A stretch of 64,000 nt of DNA, taken from Rossellomorea aquimaris. GTDB lineage: Bacteria > Bacillota > Bacilli > Bacillales > Bacillaceae_B. Under the pieces are notes generated by a model. The model was not told the DNA's origin. It worked only from the letters and a program-made list of their open reading frames with translations, and made no database searches. Both the position numbers and the translations under genes were made by a program. Shown here in pieces: positions 7,747 through 17,753 of this stretch. The DNA is taken from positions 1 to 64,000 of the forward strand of contig NZ_MINN01000150.1 in assembly GCF_001877785.1 (NCBI RefSeq), written 5' to 3'. Position 1 is the first letter of the stretch. Every line of letters begins with the position of its first letter.

Positions 7747-10152
7747 ATGACATTGTTACATTGGGCAATCCTTTCGCCCTTTTTATTTGCAGTTCTTATT
7801 CCATTTCTGTATAAAGCATGTCGACCGGTCCATACTGGATGGTTCGTACTGCTTCTGCCGGTTGCTTTATTCAGCTATTTCATTCAATTCATGCCGATTA
7901 CGAGGGATGGAAATGAAATAAAAGAAACAGCGCAGTGGATGCCTTCATTCGGCATCGACTTCATTGCATATATTGACGGACTCGGGCTGTTATTCGCACT
8001 GCTCATCACCGGGATCGGTTCGCTCGTCGTCCTTTATTCAATCTACTATCTCGATAAGAAAAAGGAACAATTACATAACTTTTATGTGTATTTGATGATG
8101 TTCATGGGAGCCATGCTCGGCGTGGTCCTGTCTGATAATCTGATCGTCCTTTATATGTTCTGGGAATTTACGTCTATTTCATCTTTCCTATTGATCGGTT
8201 ATTGGTATCATCGTGAGCGCTCAAGGTATGGTGCCTTGAAATCCATGCTGATCACCGTCTTCGGCGGATTGTCGATGCTTGGGGGCTTCATCCTCCTTTA
8301 CATCATGGGCGGGACATTCAGTATCCGGGAATTGATTGCCCAATCGGACCAGCTTATGACGAGCGCCCTTTTCATACCAGCGTTGATTCTCGTCCTGCTC
8401 GGTGCCTTTACGAAGTCTGCTCAGTTCCCATTCCATATCTGGCTTCCTGATGCGATGGAAGCACCTACCCCTGTCAGTGCGTATCTGCACTCGGCTACGA
8501 TGGTAAAAGCGGGGATCTATCTTGTTGCCCGCATGAGTCCGATATTTGCAGAGACAAGCCTATGGTTATGGCTCGTAGGCGGTTTCGGGATCTTCACATT
8601 ATTCTGGGGCTCGTTCAACGCCGTCAGGCAGACAGATTTAAAAGGAATCCTTGCCTTTTCGACCGTCAGCCAGCTTGGTCTGATCATGTCGCTCCTCGGA
8701 GTTGGGGCAGCTGCCCTTCACTATGCTCACTTGGACGACAATATTTATTTGGTGGCAACGCTTGCCGCCGTATTCCACTTGATCAATCACGCAACCTTCA
8801 AGGGAAGCCTGTTCATGGTTGTCGGAATCATCGACCATGAAACGGGGACAAGGAATATCCGCAAACTCGGCGGCCTGATGAGCTTTATGCCGATCACCTT
8901 TACCGTTGCGGTCATCGGTGCCTTCTCAATGGCAGGTCTTCCTCCATTCAACGGATTCCTAAGCAAGGAAATGTTCTTTACAGGAATGGTCCGGGTGCTT
9001 GAGATGGATATTTTCAGCCTTGATACAGTCGGCATCCTATTCCCTGTCCTTGCCTGGGTGGGAAGCGTATTTACGTTCATCTACAGCATGATCCTCGTGT
9101 TCAAGACATTCACGGGTGAACATCAGCCTGAAAAACTGGAGAAAAAACCGCATGAGGCCCCGTTCGGCATGCTGATTTCGCCGATCATCCTTGCATCGCT
9201 TGTGGTTGTATTCGGGTTCTTCCCGAACATCTTGTCTGAACGGATCATCGCGCCGGCCGTTGCCGCAATCACGCCGAGCCTGGTTGAAGAAGGTCATGCG
9301 ATTGAAACGCATATTACCTTCTGGCACGGCTTTACACCGGAGCTCTTCATGACATTGGGCGTCATCCTGTTCGGGATCCTTCTCTATCAGCTGCTTCCAA
9401 AGTGGAGGAAAATCTACTCATGGATTCCTGAGCGTTTAACGCTGAATTCCATGTATGACGGCGGATTGGTCCTCGGTGAACGGGCCGCATTCTCTTTTAC
9501 AAGGGGATATATGACCGGATTCATCCGGAGCTATCTCGTCTATATATTCGTATTCTTTATTGGGATCCTGATGTTCAGCTTATGGTTCAAGGGAGCGTTC
9601 ACGATCAACACTGATGAACTGGCACCGATCGGCATATATGAGATTGCAATCGCCCTTCTGCTTGTCATCAGTTCAGTGACGATCCTTTTCGCAAAATCAA
9701 GACTGACTTCGATCATAGCACTCGGGGCTGCAGGTTATACGGTCTCCCTGTTCTTTGTTCTATTCAGGGCACCTGACCTTGCATTGACCCAGCTTGTGAT
9801 CGAGACGGTTTCTGTTGCACTGTTCCTTCTTTGCTTCTATCACCTGCCTAAGCTCAGCAGGCATGAAGAAAGAATGAAGTTCAAGCTGGAAAACGCCTTG
9901 ATTTCGATCGGGGTCGGTGTCGTGGTGACATTGTTCGCGATTTCTTCATACAGCACAAAGCTGTTTGATTCGATATCAAGCTACTATATTGAAAATGTTT
10001 ATGAAGAAGCAGGCGGTAAAAATATGGTCAACGTCATCCTAGTTGACTTCCGCGGATTCGATACATTATTTGAAATCTGTGTGCTTGCCATTGCTTCGCT
10101 CGGAATTTATTCCATGATCAAACTGCGTCTGACAAGGAGGAAAGAAGGATGA
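7747..10152 (+). CDS. mrpA: MrpA, large subunit of the Mrp Na+/H+ antiporter
   Basis: The 801-aa protein, the same length as B. subtilis MrpA, is related to NuoL of complex I at its N-terminus. It carries the proton-channel signature KSAQFPFHIWLPDAMEAPTP near residues 220-240, with the conserved Lys. The C-terminal part has the extra MrpA/MbhD-E-type helices. With MrpB-G it forms a membrane complex that expels Na+ in exchange for protons, giving alkali and salt tolerance; in B. subtilis it is essential for sodium resistance. The stop overlaps the mrpB start (ATGA). Confidence 0.97.
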   Translation: MTLLHWAILSPFLFAVLIPFLYKACRPVHTGWFVLLLPVALFSYFIQFMPITRDGNEIKETAQWMPSFGIDFIAYIDGLGLLFALLITGIGSLVVLYSIYYLDKKKEQLHNFYVYLMMFMGAMLGVVLSDNLIVLYMFWEFTSISSFLLIGYWYHRERSRYGALKSMLITVFGGLSMLGGFILLYIMGGTFSIRELIAQSDQLMTSALFIPALILVLLGAFTKSAQFPFHIWLPDAMEAPTPVSAYLHSATMVKAGIYLVARMSPIFAETSLWLWLVGGFGIFTLFWGSFNAVRQTDLKGILAFSTVSQLGLIMSLLGVGAAALHYAHLDDNIYLVATLAAVFHLINHATFKGSLFMVVGIIDHETGTRNIRKLGGLMSFMPITFTVAVIGAFSMAGLPPFNGFLSKEMFFTGMVRVLEMDIFSLDTVGILFPVLAWVGSVFTFIYSMILVFKTFTGEHQPEKLEKKPHEAPFGMLISPIILASLVVVFGFFPNILSERIIAPAVAAITPSLVEEGHAIETHITFWHGFTPELFMTLGVILFGILLYQLLPKWRKIYSWIPERLTLNSMYDGGLVLGERAAFSFTRGYMTGFIRSYLVYIFVFFIGILMFSLWFKGAFTINTDELAPIGIYEIAIALLLVISSVTILFAKSRLTSIIALGAAGYTVSLFFVLFRAPDLALTQLVIETVSVALFLLCFYHLPKLSRHEERMKFKLENALISIGVGVVVTLFAISSYSTKLFDSISSYYIENVYEEAGGKNMVNVILVDFRGFDTLFEICVLAIASLGIYSMIKLRLTRRKEG

Positions 10153-10577
10153 AGACAAAAACAAATGACGTCATCTTACAGACCGTAACGAACGTTGTCG
10201 CCTTCTTGATCATCTTGTTTTCCCTGAGGATCTTCTTCGTCGGGCATTACACTCCGGGGGGAGGATTCATCGGTGGTTTGATGACTTCAGCGGCAATCGT
10301 TTTACTGCTGCTTGCTTATGATATCAAGACAGTTGCAAACATCCTGCCGGTGGATTATAAAATCTTGACGGCTATCGGCTTGCTGTTTGCAGTGGGGACT
10401 TCCGCGGGCGCATTGCTATTCAATGTCCCTTTCCTCACTCATGCATACGATTATTTCCACCTGCCCCTCTTGGGAAAAACCTCCCTTCACACCGCAGTCT
10501 TGTTTGACACAGGGGTGTATCTCGTCGTTATCGGTGTAACGATGACCATTATTCAGACAATAGGGGTGAGTGAATAA
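10149..10577 (+). CDS. mrpB: MrpB subunit of the Mrp antiporter
   Basis: The 142-aa hydrophobic protein has about four membrane segments and the family hallmark [18 protein letters not shown] near residues 34-51. It starts at an ATG overlapping the mrpA stop and ends in TAATG shared with mrpC, so translation is coupled. It is required for complex assembly in characterised Mrp systems. Confidence 0.96.
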   Translation: MKTKTNDVILQTVTNVVAFLIILFSLRIFFVGHYTPGGGFIGGLMTSAAIVLLLLAYDIKTVANILPVDYKILTAIGLLFAVGTSAGALLFNVPFLTHAYDYFHLPLLGKTSLHTAVLFDTGVYLVVIGVTMTIIQTIGVSE

Positions 10578-10918
10578 TGGAAATACTTATGGCAATTGTC
10601 GTTGGAATACTATTTACAAGCGCTGTGTACCTGATGCTCTCTAAGAGCCTGCTCAGGATCATCATAGGGACCGCGTTGTTGAGCCACGGTGCTCATCTGC
10701 TTATCCTTACCGTCAGCGGCCTTAAAGGCGGAGATGCCCCGCTGTTGGGCGAACACGCTGAATCTTATGTCGATCCGCTTCCACAGGCATTGATTTTGAC
10801 AGCCATCGTCATCAGCTTCGGGGTCACGGCTTTCTTCCTTGTCCTTGCTTACCGGGCATATCAGGAACTTGGAACGGATAATGTGGATCAGATGAGAGGA
10901 ACTGAAGGCAATGACTAA
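10577..10918 (+). CDS. mrpC: MrpC subunit (NuoK-like)
   Basis: The 113-aa product has three membrane helices and is homologous to NuoK of complex I. It has the typical buried segment [20 protein letters not shown] and the [20 protein letters not shown] motif. It overlaps mrpB by one base and mrpD by eight, consistent with one polycistronic mRNA. Confidence 0.96.
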   Translation: MEILMAIVVGILFTSAVYLMLSKSLLRIIIGTALLSHGAHLLILTVSGLKGGDAPLLGEHAESYVDPLPQALILTAIVISFGVTAFFLVLAYRAYQELGTDNVDQMRGTEGND

Positions 10919-12392
10919 CTTATTGATTTTACCGATATTGATTCCGCTGTTCACAGCGGTCATCTTAATGTTTATCAGCAAATATGTAAAAGTGCAGAGA
11001 GGGATCTCAGTCGTTTCTACACTTGCGACAGTCGCAGCATCCCTTGTACTCATCAATAAAATACACCGGAACGGCATCCAGACGATCGAGCTCGGAAGCT
11101 GGAAAGCCCCATTCGGCATCATACTTGTATCAGACATGCTGTCGGCACTGCTCGTGACGACAACGAGTATCATCACGCTGATCGTCCTTCTCTATTCGAT
11201 CAAGTCGATAGGGATCGACAGGGAGCGTTTCTATTTTTATCCGGTCGTACAATTCCTGCTTGTCGGGGTGAACGGCGCCTTCACAACAGGTGATATATTC
11301 AACTTATTCGTCTTCTTCGAGGTCATGCTGATGAGTTCCTACGTTCTCCTTGTACTTGGCGGAACCAAGGCACAGCTTCGCGAAGGGATAAAATACATCC
11401 TGGTGAACGTGATTTCTTCCGCGCTTTTCGTCATCACGGTCGCCTATCTTTATTCTGTGTTAGGCACGCTGAATATGGCGGATATTTCAAGGAAGATCTC
11501 GGAAGTGAACCAGCCGGGTATCATCACGGCGATCGCCGTACTGTTCCTTGTCGTCTTCGGATTGAAGGGTGCGATATTCCCGCTGTACTTCTGGCTGCCG
11601 GGTTCTTATTATGCACCCCCGACACCGGTACTGGCTTTATTCGGCGCCCTTCTCACAAAAGTGGGGATCTACTCGATCACAAGGACCTATACGCTGTTCT
11701 TCCCTCATGATATCGGCTACACGCATGAGATCCTGGGAGTACTTTCCATCCTTACAATCGTGTTCGGGTGCATCGGGGCCATTGCTTATTGGGACGTCAA
11801 GAAAATCATCATTTACAATATCATCATTGCAGTCGGGGTCATTTTGTTCGGAGTTTCGACGATGAATCCGGACGCACTTGAAGGTTCGGTTTATTATCTT
11901 GTGCATGACATGATCATCAAAGCTGCCCTGTTCCTGCTTGTCGGGGTCATGATCAAAATCACCGGCACAACGGATCTGAAAAAGATGGGCGGACTCATAA
12001 AGGAATATCCTTGGCTTGGCTGGACCTTTTTAGTGGCAGCTTTCTCTCTCGCCGGTATCCCTCCTTTGAGCGGATTCATCGGTAAACTGATGATCTTGAG
12101 GGGAAGTTTCAGTGAGGAAGCGTATCTCGGAGCGGGTGTCATCCTCGCTTCCAGTCTTCTTGTCCTTTATTCCGTCATTAAAATATTCCTGAATGGAATT
12201 TGGGGCACTCCGAAGGAATACAACGGAATCACCAAAGGACACGCCCGATACTTATGGATGACATCGGCCGTACTGGTTGTACTCGCAGTCTTCTACGGCT
12301 TAGGGGCAGAAGCCCTGCGCCCGCTGTTTTCACAGGCGGCAGAAGTATTAATGGACCCGGATCTCTATATAGACGCAGTGTTAAAGGAGTAA
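10911..12392 (+). CDS. mrpD: MrpD subunit (NuoN/NuoM-like)
   Basis: The 493-aa protein, the same length as in B. subtilis, has about 14 membrane helices and is homologous to the antiporter-like subunits of complex I. It includes [16 protein letters not shown], with the conserved Glu, and [20 protein letters not shown], with the conserved Lys. It is thought to form a cation or proton path with MrpA. mrpE starts six bases after its stop. Confidence 0.97.
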   Translation: MTNLLILPILIPLFTAVILMFISKYVKVQRGISVVSTLATVAASLVLINKIHRNGIQTIELGSWKAPFGIILVSDMLSALLVTTTSIITLIVLLYSIKSIGIDRERFYFYPVVQFLLVGVNGAFTTGDIFNLFVFFEVMLMSSYVLLVLGGTKAQLREGIKYILVNVISSALFVITVAYLYSVLGTLNMADISRKISEVNQPGIITAIAVLFLVVFGLKGAIFPLYFWLPGSYYAPPTPVLALFGALLTKVGIYSITRTYTLFFPHDIGYTHEILGVLSILTIVFGCIGAIAYWDVKKIIIYNIIIAVGVILFGVSTMNPDALEGSVYYLVHDMIIKAALFLLVGVMIKITGTTDLKKMGGLIKEYPWLGWTFLVAAFSLAGIPPLSGFIGKLMILRGSFSEEAYLGAGVILASSLLVLYSVIKIFLNGIWGTPKEYNGITKGHARYLWMTSAVLVVLAVFYGLGAEALRPLFSQAAEVLMDPDLYIDAVLKE

Positions 12393-12398
12393 TGTAGA

Positions 12399-12875
12399 AT
12401 GGCCTTTCAAATCTTATTAAACTTTTTCTTAGCCTTTGTCTGGATGTTTCTTTCAGTATCCTTTACTGCACAGTCATTTCTGATCGGCTTCATATTGGGA
12501 TTGCTCGTGATTTTTGCATTCAGAAGATTTTTCAGTTCCCGCTTCTATCTCTTGAGGGTGGGGGCAGTGGTCAGCTTATTGTTCTTATTCATCAAAGAGT
12601 TGATCATGGCGAACATTTCAGTGTTAAAAGTGGTACTGAGGCCGAAGCTTGATTTCAAACCGGGCATTTTTGCCCTTCCTACTGAATTAAAAACAGATTG
12701 GGAGATCACCCTTCTGGCAAATCTCATTACCTTGACCCCCGGGACACTGGTAGTGGATGTATCGTTCGATAATAAGATTCTCTACATTCATGCAATCGAT
12801 ATACCGGATGTTGATGAATCAATCAATGAAATCAAGAATTCGTTTGAAAAAGCAATCATGGAGGTGAGCCGCTGA
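12399..12875 (+). CDS. mrpE: MrpE subunit
   Basis: The 158-aa product has two to three N-terminal helices and a soluble C-terminal region. The conserved LANLITLTPGTLVVDVS motif lies near residues 107-123. MrpE supports normal accumulation of the complex. It shares a TGATG stop/start with mrpF. Confidence 0.96.
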   Translation: MAFQILLNFFLAFVWMFLSVSFTAQSFLIGFILGLLVIFAFRRFFSSRFYLLRVGAVVSLLFLFIKELIMANISVLKVVLRPKLDFKPGIFALPTELKTDWEITLLANLITLTPGTLVVDVSFDNKILYIHAIDIPDVDESINEIKNSFEKAIMEVSR

Positions 12876-13159
12876 TGCTGCATACAGTCATTCAAATCAC
12901 CCTGCTTCTCGTCTCCCTATCCATGCTTGGCCTTATCTATCGGGTCATCAAGGGACCGACAATCCCTGACCGGGTCGTCGCGCTGGATGCAATCGGCATC
13001 AACCTCATCGCGATCGTCGCCCTTATTTCGATGATTATCGACACGTATGCTTTCTTATCGGTGATTCTCCTCCTCGGAATCCTCGCATTCCTTGGGACGG
13101 TAGCCTTTTCAAAGTTCTTGGAGAAAGGGGAGATTATCGAACATGAGCGTAATCATTAG
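12875..13159 (+). CDS. mrpF: MrpF subunit
   Basis: The 94-aa three-helix protein has the family motif RVIKGPTIPDRVVALDAIGIN near residues 23-43, whose Asp residues are functionally important in studied MrpF proteins. It overlaps mrpG by 17 bases. Confidence 0.95.
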   Translation: MLHTVIQITLLLVSLSMLGLIYRVIKGPTIPDRVVALDAIGINLIAIVALISMIIDTYAFLSVILLLGILAFLGTVAFSKFLEKGEIIEHERNH

Positions 13160-13508
13160 TTGGATCATCGCACTATTGTTACTGATTGGGGCATTTCTAA
13201 GCCTGGTTGCCACATTCGGGGTGATTCGCCTTCCGGATATCTATACGAGGAACCATGCAGCCTCAAAAGGGGCGACACTAGGAATCATGTCGATTCTGCT
13301 TGGGACATTCCTCTACTTTTATCAGGAGCACGGCCATTTCAACTCAAACTTGATTCTGGCCATCATCTTCATCTTTGTGACGGCCCCTGTAGCCGGCCAT
13401 CTCATTGCACGTGCCGCATATAATTCCGGCGTCGGACTGTCGGAAAACAGCGTACAGGATGATTTAAAAGGGAAAGAGGAATATGAAAAGCAGAATTCAT
13501 CGAGCTGA
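13143..13508 (+). CDS. mrpG: MrpG subunit
   Basis: The 121-aa three-helix protein closes the operon. The conserved FGVIRLPDIYTRNHAASKG stretch lies near residues 25-43 and TAPVAGHLIARAAYNSG near 80-97. A strong terminator follows 20 bases after the stop, so the seven-gene operon is complete here. Confidence 0.96.
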   Translation: MSVIISWIIALLLLIGAFLSLVATFGVIRLPDIYTRNHAASKGATLGIMSILLGTFLYFYQEHGHFNSNLILAIIFIFVTAPVAGHLIARAAYNSGVGLSENSVQDDLKGKEEYEKQNSSS

Positions 13509-13521
13509 GCTTCATAAAACC

Positions 13522-13573
13522 AATAAAAAAGCTTGACCTGGCGGGTTATTCCCATCCTGGTCAAGCTTTTTTT
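13522..13573. terminator. Bidirectional terminator after mrpG
   Basis: A 12-bp perfect stem (AAAAGCTTGACC with GGTCAAGCTTTT) encloses a 20-base loop. Flanking A and T runs allow it to end both the mrp operon and the convergent ydaT-like gene. Confidence 0.9.
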
Positions 13574-13940
13574 ATTGATCATATAATTCCTGCTCCACAC
13601 TGCCATCCTGTTTATGGATGACAAGCGTCCCCGAGTGGTCAGTCACATAGTCCTTCGCTTTAGAAAGAAGATCCCCTTTTGTGTCTTCCACCATAATGGC
13701 ACGGCTGCTTCCTTTCTTTATCAATTGCCAGCCATCGTCATGAGGTTTCACATGATATTCGGTCTTATCCGCATCCGTGCCTTCCTCGGATTTATGGGCA
13801 CGGTCAGTCGCAATCGCGATTGCTCTTCCTTCCTCATATCCTTCATCCAAAAGGGCGTTGCCGATTTCGATCGCTTTATTCCGGACATCCGCCGGCAGAT
13901 TCTTCAATGATGCGGGATAATCATTTTTACTCCAGGGCAT
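13572..13940 (-). CDS. YdaT-like protein: ChaB-like N-terminus plus DUF2188
   Basis: The 122-aa soluble protein begins MPWSKNDYPASLKNLPADV, a ChaB-like helical segment. It ends with a DUF2188 domain (about residues 60-120) that reads YHVKPHDDGWQLIKKG and ends in a repeated beta-rich pattern. It resembles B. subtilis YdaT, a general-stress gene of unknown role. AAGGAGG lies eight bases before the ATG at 13940; the longer frame starting inside that site is ruled out. Confidence 0.75.
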   Translation of the reverse strand: MPWSKNDYPASLKNLPADVRNKAIEIGNALLDEGYEEGRAIAIATDRAHKSEEGTDADKTEYHVKPHDDGWQLIKKGSSRAIMVEDTKGDLLSKAKDYVTDHSGTLVIHKQDGSVEQELYDQ

Positions 13941-14026
13941 CGTGTAAACCTCCTTCAATTGGTTACTTATTGATTTCCCAATGTAAGGATTTTTAAACGT
14001 TTGCTATGTACCGTGAGAGGGGAGGA

Positions 14027-14410
14027 CTAGCGTTTCGGAACGACTGCCATCGTGCAGCGTGATACACAGATCAATTGGTCTTCCTCGTCGGTGATTTTGA
14101 TGTCCCACACCATCGTCGTTTTCCCCTGGTGAATAACCGTTGCTGTGGCGGTAACCAGTCCATCCCGTTTTGCCTTAATATGATTGGCATTGATTTCGAG
14201 TCCGAAACAAATTTCTTTATCAAGATCGATCAATTCCACTGCCCCGACACTTGCAACCGTCTCTGCAAGTGCCACCGACGCCCCCCCGTGGAGGAACCCG
14301 AACGGCTGGCGTGTCGCCTCGTTGACGGGCATGGTCGCGATCACCTTTCCCTTCCCCAGTTCCACAAAATCGATACCAAGCGCACTGATTAATGTATTCT
14401 CCATTTTCAT
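14027..14410 (-). CDS. yuxO: Hotdog-fold thioesterase YuxO (PaaI family)
   Basis: The 127-aa protein has the hotdog thioesterase core: GFLHGGASVALAETVASVGA near residues 38-57 holds the conserved His-Gly-Gly and the catalytic acidic residue, and EINANHIKAKRDGLVTATAT follows. It should hydrolyse an acyl- or aryl-CoA thioester; the substrate is unknown. In B. subtilis yuxO sits beside mrpG and comA; here comA is absent. The ATG at 14410 follows GAGGTG by six bases. Confidence 0.85.
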   Translation of the reverse strand: MKMENTLISALGIDFVELGKGKVIATMPVNEATRQPFGFLHGGASVALAETVASVGAVELIDLDKEICFGLEINANHIKAKRDGLVTATATVIHQGKTTMVWDIKITDEEDQLICVSRCTMAVVPKR

Positions 14411-14579
14411 TCTGTTCACCTCATTAAGTCGTTATATAGTAGGATTTCGCCAAAAATGGGAAATAACCTTTAATGAATTAGCTTTGAAGCGATCCGGACA
14501 GCCGGGGTTAAGAATAATCTCTTTGCGAGCTGAATACATTTCCTTAGAGTCTATTTGCAAGGATATAAGGAGGTATTCC

Positions 14580-14984
14580 ATGAATCGCTATCACCCATTT
14601 TACCATGGAGTCCAGAGCCCCTATCAACAGCACCACATGAGGAGAAATTACCCGCAGTATCCGGCCAGCCCTTATCGGAATAACTTCCCCCCGGTAGAAA
14701 CCCAGACATTTATGGCCTCTGCAGACAAAACTTTGTCGTTAATGGACAGCGCCCATTTCGTGTTGACGAAGATAAAAAATGATACATCATTTGCCCATAA
14801 GCTGATGGATCTTGCCCAGCAGTCAAATACCGCAGAGGTCCTTAAGCTTATCCGCCAAACCGGCGTAAAGGTCGTGCCGGTCGTTTCTTTCAATCCTGAC
14901 GGGATCCATATGGTGTTTGATGAAAAAATCGGAGAAATCGATTGCTGCCATCTGATTGTAGAGGTGAGATGGAGGGTGATGTAA
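14580..14984 (+). CDS. Spore coat-like protein (YuzC-related), 134 aa
   Basis: The N-terminal 45 residues are rich in Tyr, His, Pro, Arg and Asn, typical of spore coat or spore-associated proteins. The C-terminal part (residues 50-134) is an ordinary globular sequence ending HLIVEVRWRVM. AAGGAGG lies seven bases before the ATG at 14580, so the long in-frame extension upstream is not used. Resemblance to the inner-coat protein YuzC of B. subtilis is from memory; a sporulation promoter was not identified. Confidence 0.65.
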   Translation: MNRYHPFYHGVQSPYQQHHMRRNYPQYPASPYRNNFPPVETQTFMASADKTLSLMDSAHFVLTKIKNDTSFAHKLMDLAQQSNTAEVLKLIRQTGVKVVPVVSFNPDGIHMVFDEKIGEIDCCHLIVEVRWRVM

Positions 14985-15052
14985 AATCCATCAAATACGT
15001 CCTTTTCCTTTGGTTTCATCAGGGACTAAGGCATCGGGGTGCAAAGGAAAAT

Positions 15053-15090
15053 AGGGGCTTCAAGACAGTAACCTTGAAGCCCCTTTTTAT
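15053..15090 (+). terminator. Terminator of the coat-like gene
   Basis: A perfect 12-bp stem (AGGGGCTTCAAG, 15053-15064, with 15073-15084) is followed by TTTTT. Confidence 0.9.
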
Positions 15091-15096
15091 CTATGA

Positions 15097-15303
15097 TTAA
15101 TAATATGGGTAATATCCCGGATATCCATAGCCGTACCCATACGGTTGATAATACGGATATGGTCCTGGAGATAAGAGAGCCGACCCCAGCAGTCCGCCTA
15201 ACACACCGCCGACAAATGGAGCGCCAAAAAATCCACCGCCGTAGAACGGCCTTCTCCCGATTCCTCCGTAAGGCCTTCTTCTATACATAAACTGATTATT
15301 CAT
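15097..15303 (-). CDS. Gly/Tyr/Pro-rich small protein, probable spore-associated, 68 aa
   Basis: The product begins MNNQFMYRRRPYGGIGRRPF, continues with a glycine-rich hydrophobic middle (GGVLGGLLGSALL) and ends in a Tyr-Pro-Gly repeat tail. This is the composition of small spore coat or spore-surface proteins of Bacillus. The ATG at 15303 follows GGGAGGATG; the longer frame begins before that site. Function and family are otherwise unknown. Confidence 0.6.
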   Translation of the reverse strand: MNNQFMYRRRPYGGIGRRPFYGGGFFGAPFVGGVLGGLLGSALLSPGPYPYYQPYGYGYGYPGYYPYY

Positions 15304-15503
15304 TCCCGCATCCTCCCTCTTGGTCAAATTCATATAAACAGCCGTCTATTTTTATAGGCTTCCCTACTGTTTTATGCGAGTGGAGACGGTTTGGAGTGGG
15401 CGGTCAGTTCTATTCCGGCGGTGGCTGCTTCTGAGTTGCAGATCCTCAGGGGCTCTGGGCCGGGCCTGGACGGGTTGGGGCAGGATCCTGCTGTAAAGGT
15501 TTT

Positions 15504-15612
15504 TCGACAAGTTGCTCGTATTTTAGTGAAAGTGGATCGTAAATTTCAAATGTGGATCGTATTTTTGAAAAGTGGCTCGTAAATCTGAAAAGTGGACCGT
15601 ATTTTTCAAAAC
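15504..15612. repeat. Phased 20-21-bp repeat array B (core GGATCGTA)
   Basis: GCTCGT or GATCGT/GACCGT occurs at 15514, 15535, 15555, 15575 and 15595, with a weaker copy upstream near 15503. A typical unit reads GTATTTTTGAAAAGTGGCTC. The array sits in the 480-base gap between the Gly/Tyr-rich gene and yuiF. The rest of the gap (15304-15500, 15613-15786) shows no gene; 15420-15490 is noticeably GC-rich. Confidence 0.8.
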
Positions 15613-15786
15613 CAGGGCGATAACCAGCTGTCAATATTCATTGCAGACAATGATACAGCCCCGAAATCAGCGTTTTGGAACATAATCCTTCATTATTAAT
15701 CTAATATTCATATAAAATCCCCAATTCCTGATGCGAAGCCCATAAAAAAACAGAGGACCCGTAGACCCCCTGCTTCATTCAACCTA

Positions 15787-17103
15787 TTAAAATACCAGCG
15801 CCGCAATCCATCCAAAGATGATAAGCGGGATATTATAGTGCAGGAATGTCGGCACACAAGTATCCCAGATGTGATTGTGCTGACCATCTGCGTTCAATCC
15901 GGCTGTCGGGCCGAGCGTACTGTCTGATGCAGGAGATCCTGCATCACCAAGGGCGCCTGCCGTTCCGACGATGACGATCGTCGACATCGGGCTGAAGCCG
16001 AGTTCCATACAAAGAGGCACGAAAATCGCCGCAATGATCGGAATCGTCGCGAATGATGAACCAATTCCCATTGTGACAAGAAGGCCCACAACCAGCATGA
16101 TGAGTGCCGCCATCGCCTTGTTTCCGCCGATTGCATCCGCAGTTGCCTCAACAAGCGTTTCAACGTGACCAGTTGCTGTCATGACTTCGGCAAATCCTGA
16201 AGCGGCAATCATGACAAACCCGATAAACGCCATCATTTTCATTCCTTCATTTAACAGGCCGTCAGCTTCCTTCCACTTCACAGAGCCGGAAAGGTAAAGA
16301 ACGGCAATCCCGGCAAGTGCACCGAAGATCATGGATTCGAGCTGAAGCTGTACAAACAGCGCAACGATGATGGAAATAAAAGCAAAGATCATCGCTTTTT
16401 TGTTGTACACCATTTTTTCTTCTGAAATGACTTCTTTTGCTTCACTGTACTTTCTTGGTTTGCGGTAGCTTACAAATACCGCAATCAATAATCCGACGAC
16501 CATTCCGCCGACAGGGATCAGCATCGCTTTAGGGATGTCACCCATTGCAACGTCCATGCCGCTGCTTGCCATGTTTTGCGCAATGATTTCGTGGAACTGC
16601 AGGCCGAATCCCACTGGGAGCAGGATGTATGGTGCAGTCAAACCGAATGTGATGACTGAAGCGATTAATCGTCTATCCAATTCAAGTTCCGTCATGACTT
16701 TCAATAACGGCGGAATCAAGATCGGGATGAACGCGATATGGATAGGAATCAGGTTTTGGGAAAAAACAGCCATGAGTAAAATAGAGAAAACAATAAGTGC
16801 TTTAGAAAGAGCTGTTTTTCTTGAATCCCCTTTCTTCCCGACAACTTTCAATACCCAATCAACGAGCAGATTCGGAATCCCTGTGTAGGAAATCGCCACG
16901 GCGAATCCCCCAAGTAATGCGTAACTTAAGGCGATATTGGCCCCTCCTGATAATCCTTCAGAAAAGACAGAAATCGTCTCGCTCATGCCCATGCCGCCGA
17001 CAAGTCCGCCGACAAGCGCACCCGTGATGAGCGCAAACACGACGTTGACGCGCACGAGACTCAATATGAGCATAACCAGAACAGCAATGACAACTGCGTT
17101 CAT
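15787..17103 (-). CDS. yuiF: YuiF-type Na+/H+ antiporter family / putative amino acid transporter
   Basis: The 438-aa integral membrane protein has about 11-12 helices. It has NhaC/ArsB-superfamily features: a re-entrant-like segment GDAGSPASDSTLGPTAGLNAD near residues 390-410 and QNLIPIHIAFIPILIPPLL in the N-terminal half. The family is annotated both as sodium/proton antiporter and as amino acid transporter; the substrate is not shown by sequence. AAGGAGG precedes the ATG. It lies downstream of pepA on the same strand but is separated by a terminator and a repeat. Confidence 0.85.
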   Translation of the reverse strand: MNAVVIAVLVMLILSLVRVNVVFALITGALVGGLVGGMGMSETISVFSEGLSGGANIALSYALLGGFAVAISYTGIPNLLVDWVLKVVGKKGDSRKTALSKALIVFSILLMAVFSQNLIPIHIAFIPILIPPLLKVMTELELDRRLIASVITFGLTAPYILLPVGFGLQFHEIIAQNMASSGMDVAMGDIPKAMLIPVGGMVVGLLIAVFVSYRKPRKYSEAKEVISEEKMVYNKKAMIFAFISIIVALFVQLQLESMIFGALAGIAVLYLSGSVKWKEADGLLNEGMKMMAFIGFVMIAASGFAEVMTATGHVETLVEATADAIGGNKAMAALIMLVVGLLVTMGIGSSFATIPIIAAIFVPLCMELGFSPMSTIVIVGTAGALGDAGSPASDSTLGPTAGLNADGQHNHIWDTCVPTFLHYNIPLIIFGWIAALVF

Positions 17104-17325
17104 CGTTCATTCCTCCTTAAAAAATGTCTTCAGTACAGCCTGGTTCAATAAGGCTGTACTGTTTATGTTTGATTGTTCAATAGATTTGCTTTAGTTCGCT
17201 AAATTGGTAGAGTAATAAAACAACGTTTTTAACTTTAACAAGATAAAGAGAGGTTGTCAATACTTTAGTCTGATGAATCGTTAAAATATTTGTTGGTAAG
17301 TTTTTGTATGTCTGAATACAGGGGG

Positions 17326-17592
17326 AGATGGCTTTATATACCGCTGCCCGATTCCGTGGAAGTCTTCGCTTTCCGCGGGTGACCCGTGAGCCTCCTCGGC
17401 TTCGCCTGCTGGAAGAAAAGCGAAGGGGCTTTGCTCAGAGGCTTTGTCATAAGGCGAATCGGCCACGAAGGCGTTCTTTGCCTTCTTGGTCGATTTGACT
17501 TATGACATTTGCCTCTAAGCCCTGCAGCTGGACAGGTCTCACATTGGCCACATCTCCCGCAGGAGTCTTCGTCTTCCACTCCAATCAACAGC
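17326..17592 (-). repeat. Modular hairpin repeat R1 (ends plus one inner cassette)
   Basis: Read on the minus strand it starts CAGCTGTTGATTGGAGTG, passes GACTCCTGCGGG and GTGAGAC, and enters a cassette (GTCCAGCTGCAGGGCTTAGA to CCTTCGCTTTTC). It then leaves through GCGAAGCCGAGGAGGCTC, CCCGCGGAAAGCGAAGAC and ACGGAATCGGGCAGCGG. The two outer arms are complementary and the cassette is itself a hairpin. It occupies most of the 650-base gap between yuiF and pepA; no gene is seen there. Confidence 0.85.
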
Positions 17593-17689
17593 TGGAACGG
17601 CCACTGTATTCAGAAATTTATTTACTCCAGGACCTCCATGCCCTAATTTCTTTTTAAGATTGACAATATCCTTTAAAAGTAAACTAAAT

Positions 17690-17735
17690 AAAATAGCCCT
17701 TCCTGATCCAATTCTCTGGATCAGGAAGGGCTTTA
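17690..17735 (-). terminator. Terminator of pepA
   Basis: A perfect 16-bp stem (17695-17710 with 17717-17732) around a 6-base loop is followed on the minus strand by ATTTTATTT. It is one of the strongest stems in the window. Confidence 0.9.
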
Positions 17736-17753
17736 ACAATCCTTTTATCAAAC

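Noticed and set aside
8221-9327. Several long minus-strand frames inside mrpA
   Set aside because: They lie opposite a strongly conserved coding sequence and have no start signals.
15446-15634. Minus-strand frame of 62 aa in array B
   Set aside because: No start signal; the frame stays open only because of the 21-base period.
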